Shown one piece after another: positions 37,943 to 47,240 of a stretch of 64,000 nt of DNA. Below the pieces are notes generated by a model. That model was given only the letters and a program-made list of their open reading frames with translations, ran no database searches and was not told where the DNA came from. Source of the DNA: Psychrobacter sp. Ps6 (GTDB taxonomy: Bacteria; Pseudomonadota; Gammaproteobacteria; Pseudomonadales; Moraxellaceae). The stretch lies in NCBI RefSeq assembly GCF_022129235.1, contig NZ_JADQAI010000005.1, positions 185,502 through 249,501 of the forward strand, given 5' to 3'. Position 1 is the stretch's first letter; the number at the start of each line of letters is the position of its first letter. The position numbers were made by a program, and so were the translations under genes.

Positions 37943-39130
37943 TTAACTTAACCCAAGATATTTGGCAATCGTCATGACGCTCAGCACACTCATCGCAATA
38001 GCAATCAGCCAACCAAAGGCCGCAATCCAGACAGGATGTTTATAATCTCCAACGATGTTTTTGCGATACGCGGCAATCAGAATAATCACCATTGCGATGG
38101 GTAACACCAAACCATTAAGTGTACCGACCAGTACGAGCACCTGAGCGGGCTTACCAATAGTGGCAAAAACAAGCGTTGAGATGACGATAAAACCGATAAT
38201 AAAATAGCGCTTATAGGTTTCGATAAAGGGATGAAAATTGGTCATAAAAGACACTGAGGTGTAAGCCGCGCCAATCACCGAGGTCACAGATGCTGCCCAA
38301 ATGACGATGCCAAAGATCACTTTACCCACGTTACCTAAGATATGCTCAAAAGGTGACATCGCAGGGTTTGAGGGGTCCAGCGTCAAGCCTTGTGACACCA
38401 CGCCCAACACGGCAAGGAATAAAAATACCCGAATCACTGAGGCGACCAAAATGCCCGTGACTGAGCTTTTGGTCACTGAGCTTAGATTTTCCTCACCTGT
38501 CACGCCCGCCTCTAGCAAGCGGTGCGCGCCGGAGAAAGTGATATATCCACCAACCGTACCACCTACTAAGGTTACGATGGCCACGGCGTCAATTTTATCT
38601 GGCATAATGGTGCGCGTGGCGGCTTCTGCCAAAGGCGGGTCTGATTTGAACACCACATAAATGATTAAGACAATTAAGATAAAGCCCATGAGCTGAGCAA
38701 ACTTATCCATTAAAGGCCCTGTCTCTCGACCCAAAAATATCGCGACGGCAATCACACCACTGATCAGAGCGCCCGTGATGGGTGAGATATTAAACATCGA
38801 CTGCATGCCGAGACCTGCGCCGCCGATATTACCAATATTAAAGGCAAGCCCGCCTGCAATAATCAAAAACGCCAGCAAATAGCCTACACCGGGAAACACC
38901 AAATTGGCGATTTCCTGCGCCCGTTTTTTGGATACGGCAACCACGCGCCAGACATTGAGCTGGACGCCAATATCCATGATGATTGATATTAAAATAACAA
39001 AGCCAAAGCTGGCCATTAAACTTTCGGTAAAGGTAGCGGTTTGAGTTAAAAAACCCGGCCCAACCGCTGAAGTGGCCATCAAAAATGCCGCGCCCAAAAT
39101 GGCGGTATTGTGCTTTTTTAAGGTACTCAT
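37943..39130 (-). CDS. Nramp-family divalent-metal/cation-type transporter (YcsG-like)
   Basis: Start at 39130 (MSTLKKHNTAILGAAFLMATSAVGPGFLTQTATFTES), with AAGGA five bases upstream. About 395 residues with roughly 11 membrane segments. The GPGFLTQTATF stretch corresponds to the DPGN motif of MntH but has altered residues, as in the YcsG branch found in 5-oxoprolinase clusters. A second marker is GNIGGAGLGMQSMF in the third or fourth helix. It may import a cofactor metal or the substrate itself; neither is proven. It lies between pxpA and the lysine-less BCCP gene. Confidence 0.85.
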   Translation of the reverse strand: MSTLKKHNTAILGAAFLMATSAVGPGFLTQTATFTESLMASFGFVILISIIMDIGVQLNVWRVVAVSKKRAQEIANLVFPGVGYLLAFLIIAGGLAFNIGNIGGAGLGMQSMFNISPITGALISGVIAVAIFLGRETGPLMDKFAQLMGFILIVLIIYVVFKSDPPLAEAATRTIMPDKIDAVAIVTLVGGTVGGYITFSGAHRLLEAGVTGEENLSSVTKSSVTGILVASVIRVFLFLAVLGVVSQGLTLDPSNPAMSPFEHILGNVGKVIFGIVIWAASVTSVIGAAYTSVSFMTNFHPFIETYKRYFIIGFIVISTLVFATIGKPAQVLVLVGTLNGLVLPIAMVIILIAAYRKNIVGDYKHPVWIAAFGWLIAIAMSVLSVMTIAKYLGLS

Positions 39131-39202
39131 AAACATCCTTGTATAAAACGAGACAACAAATTTGAGTCATTAACGTTCAAACAGTTATCCGTCAAATGAT
39201 TA

Positions 39203-39937
39203 TTATGCGGATATCGTAATACCCTTTCGTTCTAATTGTTCTTTGATCTCCCGCGCAAATAAAATGGCGTGCGCGCCATCGCCATGTAGACAGATACTCT
39301 CTGCCTCAACAGGCACGACCTCACCGCAGACACTGGTCACCGTCCCTTGGGTAATCATCTGCAATACATGGTCAATAGCCGCTTGGGTATCGGTGATCAG
39401 TGCGTTGTCTTTGCTGCGCGAGACCAGCGAGCCATCTTTTTCGTAGTTTCTATCGGCAAATACCTCGGATATCGATACCAGACCCTGACGTTTGGCGGCA
39501 GCAACCAGATGACCACCTGACAGCCCCATGACTTTTAAATTGGGATCAAAGCGTTTGATCTCACTGACCAAAATATCAGCGAGCGACTCATCAACAGCCG
39601 CTTGATTATATAAAGCACCATGCGGTTTGACATAATCTAATGACACACCGACCAGATCACACAGTGCTTTGGTTGCACCAAGCTGATAGGCCATCAATGC
39701 CCGATATTTCTCTTCGCCCAGAGACTGATTGGTGCGACCAAAGTTTTCTCTATCATCAAGCCCTGGGTGTGCCCCGACTCTAACATTGTTTTGTTTTGCC
39801 AATTGCAAGGTCGCGACCATCTCCGCATAAGAGCCTGCATGCAGCCCGCAGCAAACATTGGCAGAGCTGACGATGGTAAGCAGTTTATCGTCTTGCCCGC
39901 AGCCTTCGGCAACGTCTGCATTCAAATCAATGTTCAT
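39203..39937 (-). CDS. pxpA: PxpA, 5-oxoprolinase subunit A (LamB/YcsF)
   Basis: Start at 39937 (MNIDLNADVAEGCGQDDKLL), seven bases after AGGAG. About 244 residues. Typical YcsF motifs: DLNADVAEG, SSANVCCGLHAGS, VRVGAHPGLDDRENFGR, VKPHGALYNQA, EVFADRNYEKDGSLVSRS and ICLHGDGAHAILFA. With PxpB and PxpC it hydrolyses 5-oxo-L-proline to glutamate using ATP. Its first codons overlap the last codons of pxpC by 11 bases. Confidence 0.95.
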   Translation of the reverse strand: MNIDLNADVAEGCGQDDKLLTIVSSANVCCGLHAGSYAEMVATLQLAKQNNVRVGAHPGLDDRENFGRTNQSLGEEKYRALMAYQLGATKALCDLVGVSLDYVKPHGALYNQAAVDESLADILVSEIKRFDPNLKVMGLSGGHLVAAAKRQGLVSISEVFADRNYEKDGSLVSRSKDNALITDTQAAIDHVLQMITQGTVTSVCGEVVPVEAESICLHGDGAHAILFAREIKEQLERKGITISA

Positions 39938-40850
39938 AACCATACTCCTGTATCTGATCAATATAATGTTGTCGATTTTGGCGTGCGCGGTGCGCCTGCC
40001 TGCGATCTACGAGGGTAAATTGACAAGTTTTACCAAATCTTATTTGTGCCATTAATCCGATATCGGCATCGATAACGGTAGCAATTTTAGGATAACCACC
40101 GGTAGTTTGCCCATCTGCCATCAACACGATTGGCTGACCTTGCGGCGGCACTTGAATCATACCCATATCGACACCGTGCGAACTCATCTCTTTGGGCTCT
40201 GTTAACTCAAGGGATAACTCACCTGCCAAGCGATAACCCATACGGTTACTGCTGGTCTGTAGCTGCCACGACTGGGAGACAAAATCTGCCTGCGCAGCTG
40301 GTGTAAAGCAATCATACTCGCTACTTTTAATCACACGAATAGTATTGGCTGGTGCAAGAGGAGCCACACCGATGATCGGCAAGCTTGACGGTGCTTTTAC
40401 CTTTAACCTGTCATCCGCTTGTAAGTACCTACCGTTAAAGCCGCCGAAACCAGCTTTTAAATTGGTACTACCCGATTGCAATATAGACGCAATATCAAAT
40501 CCACTATGCACGCAAAGATACGCATACATGCCTTCTATCGGACGTAGTAGCTTGAGGGTTTGCCCAGTTTTTGCGTTGATGCGCCAATAACTGGGTATAC
40601 GCTTGTTATCCAAATATGCCTCATAAAGCGCGCCTGTCAGACAAAAGCTGACGTCTTCTTCAAACTGTATGGCCAACTCACCCATCGCCAGCTCAATTGC
40701 TGGCTCGTCACGCTCATTTTTTAGTAAAGCATTACCTGCTTGCAGCGCCCAATGATCCATTGCGCCACTTCTACCCACGCCCATACTGCGATAACCAAAA
40801 CGCCCTAGGTCCTGAATACTGGCCATACCATTGGTCGTTAAAATCTTCAT
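39927..40850 (-). CDS. pxpC: PxpC, 5-oxoprolinase subunit C (KipA/AHS2)
   Basis: ATG at 40850 follows AGGTGG; a GTG nine bases upstream is less likely. About 307 residues. Motifs: TNGMASIQDLGRFGYRSMGVGRSGAMDHWALQAGNALLKN, FTGALYEAYLDN-like strand, LCVHSGFDIASILQSGSTNLKAGFGGFNGRYLQADDRL, and GMIQVPPQGQPIVLMADGQTTGGYPKIATVIDADI near 235. Biotin-dependent carboxyltransferase-like AHS2 domain. Forms the catalytic pair with PxpB; located between pxpB and pxpA. Confidence 0.94.
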   Translation of the reverse strand: MKILTTNGMASIQDLGRFGYRSMGVGRSGAMDHWALQAGNALLKNERDEPAIELAMGELAIQFEEDVSFCLTGALYEAYLDNKRIPSYWRINAKTGQTLKLLRPIEGMYAYLCVHSGFDIASILQSGSTNLKAGFGGFNGRYLQADDRLKVKAPSSLPIIGVAPLAPANTIRVIKSSEYDCFTPAAQADFVSQSWQLQTSSNRMGYRLAGELSLELTEPKEMSSHGVDMGMIQVPPQGQPIVLMADGQTTGGYPKIATVIDADIGLMAQIRFGKTCQFTLVDRRQAHRARQNRQHYIDQIQEYGYEH

Positions 40851-40889
40851 TGCTGCCACCTATTGACTCATTTTTTACAGGGTCTTGTT

Positions 40890-41543
40890 TTATTCATGAA
40901 TATCTATTGCGGTAAAGCACAAAGTATCACCTGCACTCAGCAACGTTGGCGAATCTTTGGTCAAGTCAAATAAATCGGTGTCTGTCTGACCCAATAACTG
41001 CCAACCGCCTGGAGAGGCAAAAGGATAAATGCCTGTTTGCTCGCCACCAATACCGACCGACCCTGCAGGCACGTGCGTCCTTGGGGTAGTATGCCTTGGG
41101 AAATGTAGCGACTCAGAGAGACCGCCAAGGTAAGGAAAACCGGGCTGAAAACCAATAAAATAAACGGTGTAAATAGCGCTGGTGTGCAGATCGACCACAG
41201 CGTCAATAGGCATCTCAAGCGACGCTGCCATTGCTGCTAAATCAGGACCGTATTTGCCACCATAATGCACGGGTATCTCGATATGCTTACCGTCGATAGT
41301 TTTTTCAGGTATCTCCTCAAGCAGCGCGGTCAGTTTGTTTTGTAGCGCTTTAAACTCATCCCATGCCAGCGGATGACTAAACACACTGAGTGTGTTCATA
41401 CCGATAATGACTTCGATAACTTCGGGCATGGTTTCAATAATATCTGCCAGCGCCCAGCACTTTTTCTGTTTGTCTAGGCTGATAGGCTTGGGGAAAAACA
41501 ACAAAAGGTTGGTTTCACTGCCGATTTGCCATTGTAGGGTCAT
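40890..41543 (-). CDS. pxpB: PxpB, 5-oxoprolinase subunit B (KipI/AHS1)
   Basis: Start at 41543 (MTLQWQIGSETNLLLFF) or five codons upstream at 41558; ribosome-site evidence is weak. About 217 residues. AHS1 motifs: VIEVIIGMNTLSVF, EIPVHYGGKYGPDLAAMA, VYFIGFQPGFPYLGGLSE, LHFPRHTTPRTHVPAGSVGIGGEQTGIYPFASPGGWQLLGQT. Works as a heterodimer with PxpC in ATP-dependent opening of 5-oxoproline. Confidence 0.94.
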   Translation of the reverse strand: MTLQWQIGSETNLLLFFPKPISLDKQKKCWALADIIETMPEVIEVIIGMNTLSVFSHPLAWDEFKALQNKLTALLEEIPEKTIDGKHIEIPVHYGGKYGPDLAAMAASLEMPIDAVVDLHTSAIYTVYFIGFQPGFPYLGGLSESLHFPRHTTPRTHVPAGSVGIGGEQTGIYPFASPGGWQLLGQTDTDLFDLTKDSPTLLSAGDTLCFTAIDIHE

Positions 41544-41616
41544 CCTTGTACGCTCCATTATTTTTATTAAATGTACTCGTTATCGTCATCTTGATAACGT
41601 GTTATGAACAGCTGTT

Positions 41617-42963
41617 TTATATATTTTCTTTGATCCATTGCTCTAAATAATGAATGCTCATTTGATCCTCACAGAACCCTTTATCGGTAAACAAACGCTG
41701 ATGCAACCCAATATTGGTATCAATACCCGTGATCTGCGCTTCTGACAATGTCCCTTGCATCTTGGTGATTGCTTGCGCTCTCGACTCATCTTGTACACAT
41801 ATTTTGGCAATCAAACTGTCGTAAGTGGGTGGCACGGTGTAGTTCGACTCGATATGACTGTCCACTCTGACGCCAAAGCCTGCAGGCAGGTGGCAATAGC
41901 TGATATGTCCTGCATTGGGTAAAAAGGTCTTTGGGTTTTCAGCATTGATGCGACACTCAAAAGCATGACCACTGATGGTGATGTCTTGCTGCTGGTACGC
42001 GAGCGGCAGCCCTGCGGCAATGCGTATTTGCTCACGCACGATATCAACGCCTGTCACCATCTCAGTGATGGTATGCTCCACTTGCACCCGCGTATTCATC
42101 TCAATAAAGAAAAATTCGCCGTTTTCGTACAAAAACTCAAACGTCCCCGCCCCTCTATAACCCATCTGCTGGCAAGCCGTGGCACACGCCTCGCCTATCT
42201 GCTGCCGTTGCTCGTCGGTAATCCCAGGTGCAGGTGCTTCTTCAATGACCTTTTGATGGCGGCGCTGCATCGAGCAATCGCGCTCACCCAGATAGATGGC
42301 ATGACCATGGGTATCAGACAGCACTTGTATTTCGATATGGCGCGGCAGCTGCAGGTATTTTTCAAGATAAACCACGGCGCTGCCAAAGTTGGCTTTGGCT
42401 TCGGTTTGGGTCAAGGAGATGGCAGATAGCAGATCGGCTTGTTTTTCAACGACACGCATGCCGCGACCACCGCCACCGCTTGCGGCTTTGATAATGACAG
42501 GATAGCCCACATCATTGGCAATCTGTATGACAGCATTAGAGTCGGTTGGCAGCGCGCCCTCAGAACCAGGCACACAAGGCACGCCAGCCGCAACCATTTG
42601 TGCCTTGGCCGCCACCTTGTCGCCCATGGTGCGTATGTTGTCAGCGGTTGGGCCTATAAACTGAATGCCTGATGCTTCTACCAATGCTGCAAAATCTGCA
42701 TTTTCTGACAGAAACCCATAACCGGGGTGAATGGCTTGCGCCTGTGTCATTTTGGCCGCAGAGACAATCGCCCTTTGGTTCAGATAGCTTTTTGCCGCAT
42801 TAGCAGGGCCAATACAGACCTTTTCATCCGCCAAACGTACCGGCAAGGAATCTTTATCTGCTTCTGAATACACGATGACTGACCCAATACCTAACTGTTT
42901 GCAAGCCCGAATGATACGTAATGCAATCTCGCCACGGTTAGCGATTAAGATTTTAGAGAGCAT
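41617..42963 (-). CDS. accC: Biotin carboxylase (AccC-type) of the pxp operon
   Basis: 448 residues, full length. ATP-grasp features: [25 protein letters not shown] start ([13 protein letters not shown]), [33 protein letters not shown] (glycine-rich loop), [37 protein letters not shown] and [20 protein letters not shown]. It carboxylates biotin on BCCP. Because it sits among pxp genes with its own BCCP, it is probably a paralogue distinct from the housekeeping acetyl-CoA carboxylase subunit. Carboxyl acceptor in this cluster is not evident, though PxpB/C are distant carboxyltransferase-like proteins. Confidence 0.93.
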   Translation of the reverse strand: MLSKILIANRGEIALRIIRACKQLGIGSVIVYSEADKDSLPVRLADEKVCIGPANAAKSYLNQRAIVSAAKMTQAQAIHPGYGFLSENADFAALVEASGIQFIGPTADNIRTMGDKVAAKAQMVAAGVPCVPGSEGALPTDSNAVIQIANDVGYPVIIKAASGGGGRGMRVVEKQADLLSAISLTQTEAKANFGSAVVYLEKYLQLPRHIEIQVLSDTHGHAIYLGERDCSMQRRHQKVIEEAPAPGITDEQRQQIGEACATACQQMGYRGAGTFEFLYENGEFFFIEMNTRVQVEHTITEMVTGVDIVREQIRIAAGLPLAYQQQDITISGHAFECRINAENPKTFLPNAGHISYCHLPAGFGVRVDSHIESNYTVPPTYDSLIAKICVQDESRAQAITKMQGTLSEAQITGIDTNIGLHQRLFTDKGFCEDQMSIHYLEQWIKENI

Positions 42964-43023
42964 ATATTTTCCTAAAAAAGAGAAATCAGATGTTTATTAA
43001 ACCACTGCTAGTTAGTTTCTAGG

Positions 43024-43524
43024 CTAGCTTGCAGGTTCAGTGACGAACAAAGCCTGACCGTATTCGACGATATCCCCTTCCTCAATCAGAATATCTTTGA
43101 TAATGCACGCCGTCTCTGCTTTGACCTCATGCATCATTTTCATGGCTTCAATGATACAAAGCGTCTGCCCGACTTCGACCTGATCGCCTATGCTGACAAA
43201 CTCATCGGCGTCAGGCTCAGAACGCCGATAAAACGTGCCCAACATCGGCGCTGATATGTCATTTTTTTGCGGCGCATCGACACGCTCCTCATCACTTATA
43301 TCATTTTCGTGTTTGTTATTATCATTATCACTAGATGCAAGCGTGGCCTGTTGCTTATTGGGTGCGTTGCTGGTAGTGCTGGCAGACGGTTGGCTTGTAT
43401 GTTGCTCAGCAGAATGACACACAATAGCGATGCGTGCGTCACCGTCGGTCACCTCTAACGATTGTATATCGGCGTTTTCTGCGATTTTTATCAGCTTCTC
43501 TAAATCATCAAAATTGATATTCAT
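43024..43524 (-). CDS. accB: Biotin carboxyl carrier protein
   Basis: ATG at 43524 (MNINFDDLEKLIKIAENADIQ) fits AccB alignment; a GTG nine bases earlier is possible. About 166 residues. N-terminal helical piece, a Gln/Ser/Asn/Asp-rich linker (about 38-90), and a biotinyl domain with SAPMLGTFYRRSEPDADEFV and GQTLCIIEAMKMMHEV, where Lys129 is the biotin site. It partners accC 60 bases downstream. Confidence 0.93.
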   Translation of the reverse strand: MNINFDDLEKLIKIAENADIQSLEVTDGDARIAIVCHSAEQHTSQPSASTTSNAPNKQQATLASSDNDNNKHENDISDEERVDAPQKNDISAPMLGTFYRRSEPDADEFVSIGDQVEVGQTLCIIEAMKMMHEVKAETACIIKDILIEEGDIVEYGQALFVTEPAS

Positions 43525-43601
43525 ATTGGACACTATTCCTTTAGTTTTTATAAAAAGTTGGCTTGAAACAACTGGCGTAAAATCAAAACAAATATGATGG
43601 T

Positions 43602-44393
43602 TTATAAGACTGCTAAGTCTTCATCCTTAGGATCGCAAATAAACATATACCCCGGTGCATGAGTAATCATCAGCTCAGGACGACTGGTCATGGCGATGCT
43701 CTGCGGCGTGACACCGCACGCCCAAAATACGGGCACTTCGCCTGCTTTTATGGTTGATGGATCGCCAAAGTCTGGAGAACTGATGTCTTTAATACCGATT
43801 AGGCTGGGATCGCCGATATGAATGGGTGCGCCATGCACTTGCGGAAAACGTGAAGTGGCTTGCACTGCTTTTGTGATTAACGGATAAGGTATCGGTCTCA
43901 TACTGACCACCATTTTTCCGTGAAATTTTCCAGCAGGCTCTGTTTCTATATTAGTGATGTACATCGGTACATTGTGGTTGTCTTCAATGTGTCTGATGGG
44001 GATGGAGGCACTCAACATCGCCGTCTCAAAAGAGAAACTACAGCCTAAAAGAAAGCAGACCAAATCATCGCGCCAATAGTCTGTTAAGTCTGATACTTCA
44101 TCGACCAACTCACCATGTTGGTATATTCTATATCTCGATAGGTCAGATCTGAGATCAGCCCCTTTTGCCATTAGCTTTGGCTCAGCACTGCCAATATCGG
44201 TGACGTCTAACACAGGGCAAGGCTTGGGATTTCTTTGTGCAAACAATAAAAAGTCATAAGCCAACTCTTTGGGCACGATGACCAAGTTGGCTTGGACGTG
44301 ACCTTTGCACATGCCAGAGGTAGGTTTGTCTATTTTGTTATTTCTGATCAGCGCCCTGACTTCTTGTGGTGACAAGTTCCCTATGTCTGGCAT
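43602..44393 (-). CDS. YcsI-like putative hydro-lyase (DUF1445 / D-glutamate cyclase family)
   Basis: 263 residues, usual size. Motifs: SPQEVRALIRNNKIDKPTSGMCKGHVQANLVIVPKELAYDFLLF, DLRSDLSRYRIYQHGEL, DDLVCFLLGCSFSFETAML, MVVSMRPI, and near the end VPVFWACGVTPQSIAM with ITHAPGYMFICD. This family is annotated as putative hydro-lyase; a mitochondrial relative acts as D-glutamate cyclase, forming/handling 5-oxo-D-proline. That fits a 5-oxoproline operon well. It is the first gene of the operon, 78 bases before accB. Confidence 0.88.
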   Translation of the reverse strand: MPDIGNLSPQEVRALIRNNKIDKPTSGMCKGHVQANLVIVPKELAYDFLLFAQRNPKPCPVLDVTDIGSAEPKLMAKGADLRSDLSRYRIYQHGELVDEVSDLTDYWRDDLVCFLLGCSFSFETAMLSASIPIRHIEDNHNVPMYITNIETEPAGKFHGKMVVSMRPIPYPLITKAVQATSRFPQVHGAPIHIGDPSLIGIKDISSPDFGDPSTIKAGEVPVFWACGVTPQSIAMTSRPELMITHAPGYMFICDPKDEDLAVL

Positions 44394-44644
44394 GGTTGTT
44401 CCTTTTTATGCGTCATACTAAAAAATAGTAAGCTATTGTCTAATAAAAGCATCCTAACAAATATAAATTGATGTGATTGATTTGGCTTCAAACTGTTACA
44501 AAAAACACCATGCTTTATATCGTGCTGAGTCATGCGTTAACCACTACAATATTAGTGACCGCTTAATAATGACAGCGTGCGATATATGAGAGCCGTTATA
44601 TGAAAGCCATCTCATATATATCGGCGACCTTTAGGAGCATGACC

Positions 44645-45505
44645 ATGTTTGATTCTCATAAGCCCTTGTTATCTACAAAAATGAAATCGCTATTGTTTTC
44701 TGCCTGTCTGGTAGGTGGCGTATCACTACTCACCAGCTGTGACTCACAATCCTCAACCACTGATGACAATGCAGCGCAAATGGATAAGAATACAGCAGCC
44801 TCACAGACGGATACATCCGTGCCCGTTACTGCTAATAATAATGAAACTGCAATAGATAAAGAGCCTATCACTGCCGAAACAAGCCCGCCTGATGACCAAA
44901 TGGTGATTCCATCAGGCTATCAAAAACTGAGCTTTGGGCAAGTAGTTACTCCCGCGCTTTTGGCGGAGTTAGGCCTAACCAAACAAGAGAGTGACAATGA
45001 GCAATGCTACTATGTGAGCGATCCAAAACAGTATTACATGGATCAAGCTTATGGCAAACGTGCATCTGTCCTATATCAAGTGATAGATGGCAAAGTAGTA
45101 CTGATTACGATTCGAGATTCAGAAACGCCGTTTTATACGGGCGTTCATGTCGGTGATGCGGTAACAGCGGTGATGAGCGCGCATGGTGACAGTCTTACTT
45201 ATGAGGTTGATAAATATGCGGTGGATGGTGACTTTTATAATCTGATTGCAAACGTCAACTTTATTGTGACTGGCGACGCAGATGCGGGCACACTCTTAAA
45301 AGAAGAAGATATTAAGCTTAATAACGCTAATGACACCTTACCGATTCAAGTTGAATATCATATCAAAGGTGGTCAAAAGCTCAGTAATAACACTATTAGC
45401 GAGACTGAATGGACGGTAGAAAATAAACGCGCATTACAAGGTGACGTAGAAAGTATTGATATCGGCATTCCAGAAGCGATTTATCTGGTCGAAGGCTGCT
45501 CCTAA
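44645..45505 (+). CDS. Hypothetical lipoprotein
   Basis: Start at 44645 (MFDSHKPLLSTKMKSLLF) is favoured by AGGAG eight bases upstream. A lipoprotein signal ends in SLLTSC, placing it in the cell envelope. After an Asp/Thr/Asn-rich linker (about residues 36-75) the mature domain starts PSGYQKLSFGQVVTPALLAELGL and contains two Cys (CYYVSD, and the last VEGCS) that may form a disulfide. I do not recognise the family. It is divergent from ycsI and followed by a strong terminator. Confidence 0.75.
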   Translation: MFDSHKPLLSTKMKSLLFSACLVGGVSLLTSCDSQSSTTDDNAAQMDKNTAASQTDTSVPVTANNNETAIDKEPITAETSPPDDQMVIPSGYQKLSFGQVVTPALLAELGLTKQESDNEQCYYVSDPKQYYMDQAYGKRASVLYQVIDGKVVLITIRDSETPFYTGVHVGDAVTAVMSAHGDSLTYEVDKYAVDGDFYNLIANVNFIVTGDADAGTLLKEEDIKLNNANDTLPIQVEYHIKGGQKLSNNTISETEWTVENKRALQGDVESIDIGIPEAIYLVEGCS

Positions 45506-45550
45506 AAACTGGGCTTTAAACCCAGAACTAAATATTACGCCCTAAGCATA

Positions 45551-45586
45551 AAGAACCCGATAAGCACTCCTGCTTATCGGGTTCTT
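45551..45586. terminator. Strong bidirectional terminator between the lipoprotein gene and ampC
   Basis: A perfect 16-bp stem, AAGAACCCGATAAGCA with its complement, closes a CTCC loop. It separates two convergent genes. Confidence 0.85.
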
Positions 45587-45623
45587 TGTCTACTATAACG
45601 CTACCTAATGTAATAACTATAAA

Positions 45624-46844
45624 TCACTCATTCAATGCTTCACCGTTCAGCGCACGGTCTAATATCGTATACGCGGCTTTGACTCGTTCTGTATTCGGAT
45701 AGTTCTTGTTTGCCAAAATGACAATACCTGTTTTTTTCGCAGGTACATACGCAATATAAGCCCCAAATCCATTCGTCGACCCTGTTTTATTGACCCACAT
45801 ATCATTCAGCACAGGCGTTGGTGGCTCATTCACTTGGATAGCTTGAGGGTTTAAAATAACCTCTGTTGAATTGCCATCTAACAACATCTGCAACGTCGTC
45901 GGTAACGAATACATCTCCCAAGCCAGCCCTTGCGTAAAGTATTTTGTTTGATAGTAGCCTTTTCTATTGTTCTCAAGTGCTTGCTGCATTTGACTATCTA
46001 CCGTTACCAGCCCCATATTCGCCGCCATGAAGCGTGTCATATCGGCACTGGTTGATTTGATACCGTACGCTTCTGCATCTAGCATACCGGGGTTGACTCT
46101 GATTGGCTCGCCTGCCTTGTTATAACCAAAGGCATAATCCTCCATTTTATCCGCAGGGACATTGACAAAGGTATTGGTCATCTTAAGCGATGGCAACACG
46201 GTGTTTTCTATGAGTTTGGTGTAGTCATCATTCATACTAAGGGCAGATAGATGGCCGAACAGTCCGATACTGGCATTGGAATACAGACGGGTTGAGTCGA
46301 TAGGAAACTTAGGTTGCCAAGATTTGTAATATTGCAGCAGCTCCTTATTATTCTCAATGTTTTCAGGCACCTGTAATGGCAATCCGCCTGCGCTATACGT
46401 ACCCAAGCTGATGAGCTTTGTATTACCAATAGCACTGTTTTTTAGGTAGGGAATGTACTTGTCTGCGGTATCATCGAGTGACAAGGTGCCATTTAATTCT
46501 GAATAACTGGCTAAAGTGGCCGCAAAGGTCTTGCTCACAGAACCCAGCTCAAAAATTGTGTGCTCTGACACAGGCTGGTTGCGCTGCTTGTCAGACAAAC
46601 CATAGTTATAAAAATGTGATTTACCATCGATGATGATTCCAAATGCCATACCGGGGATCTGATATTGGCTCATCAACTGTTTGGCCTGCTTATCCACTTC
46701 TTTCTCTAAGCGAGCATTAGCACTGGCGGCTTGCGCCGTTTCAGATATCAGTAATGTCGATAGCAATACGCTCAGCGTTAGGCCAAGGAGCGGTTTTTGC
46801 ATAGATGGTTTTTGAGCAGTCAGTGTTGATGTAAATACGTTCAT
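45624..46844 (-). CDS. ampC: Class C (AmpC) beta-lactamase
   Basis: 406 residues. Signal peptide with core LLGLTLSVLLSTLLI ending near AQA; a later Met at residue 15 could be the true start. Active-site motifs of class C serine beta-lactamases: Ser102-Val-Ser-Lys105, Tyr188-Ser-Asn190, and Lys353-Thr-Gly355 followed by STNGFGAY. The TYSAGGLPLQVP block is typical. It hydrolyses cephalosporins/penicillins in the periplasm. No AmpR-type LysR gene adjoins, so expression is probably constitutive. Upstream lies a 12-bp tandem repeat. Confidence 0.95.
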   Translation of the reverse strand: MNVFTSTLTAQKPSMQKPLLGLTLSVLLSTLLISETAQAASANARLEKEVDKQAKQLMSQYQIPGMAFGIIIDGKSHFYNYGLSDKQRNQPVSEHTIFELGSVSKTFAATLASYSELNGTLSLDDTADKYIPYLKNSAIGNTKLISLGTYSAGGLPLQVPENIENNKELLQYYKSWQPKFPIDSTRLYSNASIGLFGHLSALSMNDDYTKLIENTVLPSLKMTNTFVNVPADKMEDYAFGYNKAGEPIRVNPGMLDAEAYGIKSTSADMTRFMAANMGLVTVDSQMQQALENNRKGYYQTKYFTQGLAWEMYSLPTTLQMLLDGNSTEVILNPQAIQVNEPPTPVLNDMWVNKTGSTNGFGAYIAYVPAKKTGIVILANKNYPNTERVKAAYTILDRALNGEALNE

Positions 46845-47240
46845 AAGTAATTTATTAATGCCGTCTATTTAATTGTGAAAGGGTTGGCTACTAAAGGTAG
46901 CAGCTTTTACGGTCATTTATCACGTTGTTTTTTACACTTTATGTTTTTAGCGCCAATGTCCTCTTAGTACTTACGTTAGTACTTACGTTAGTACTTATTA
47001 GCACTTACGCAAAAACAGTAATAAATGGCGCACAACGCTCAAATAACGACACACCGTAAAGAAAATCAGACAGCAATGAGCGCGTGGTCTGTTACAGTAT
47101 CAGCCGATTATTCAGACTAGGCGTTATCAACCACGTCATCTATAGTCTCAATCCCTGTATCCAACCAACCGACATAGTAGACAAGATGATAAGCGCATTA
47201 TTCAATGCCATATCAGCCACGATAAAGGAATAAGCTATCC
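46845..47240. other. Divergent region between ampC and the PAP2 gene
   Basis: No gene. Contains the promoters of both genes and the tandem repeats at 46964-47009. Confidence 0.6.
46964..47009. repeat. 12-bp tandem repeats upstream of ampC
   Basis: TTAGTACTTACG occurs twice exactly (46964, 46976), then a copy cut to ten bases (46988), then TTAGCACTTACG (46998). It lies 120 bases before ampC and 230 before the PAP2 gene. Confidence 0.85.
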
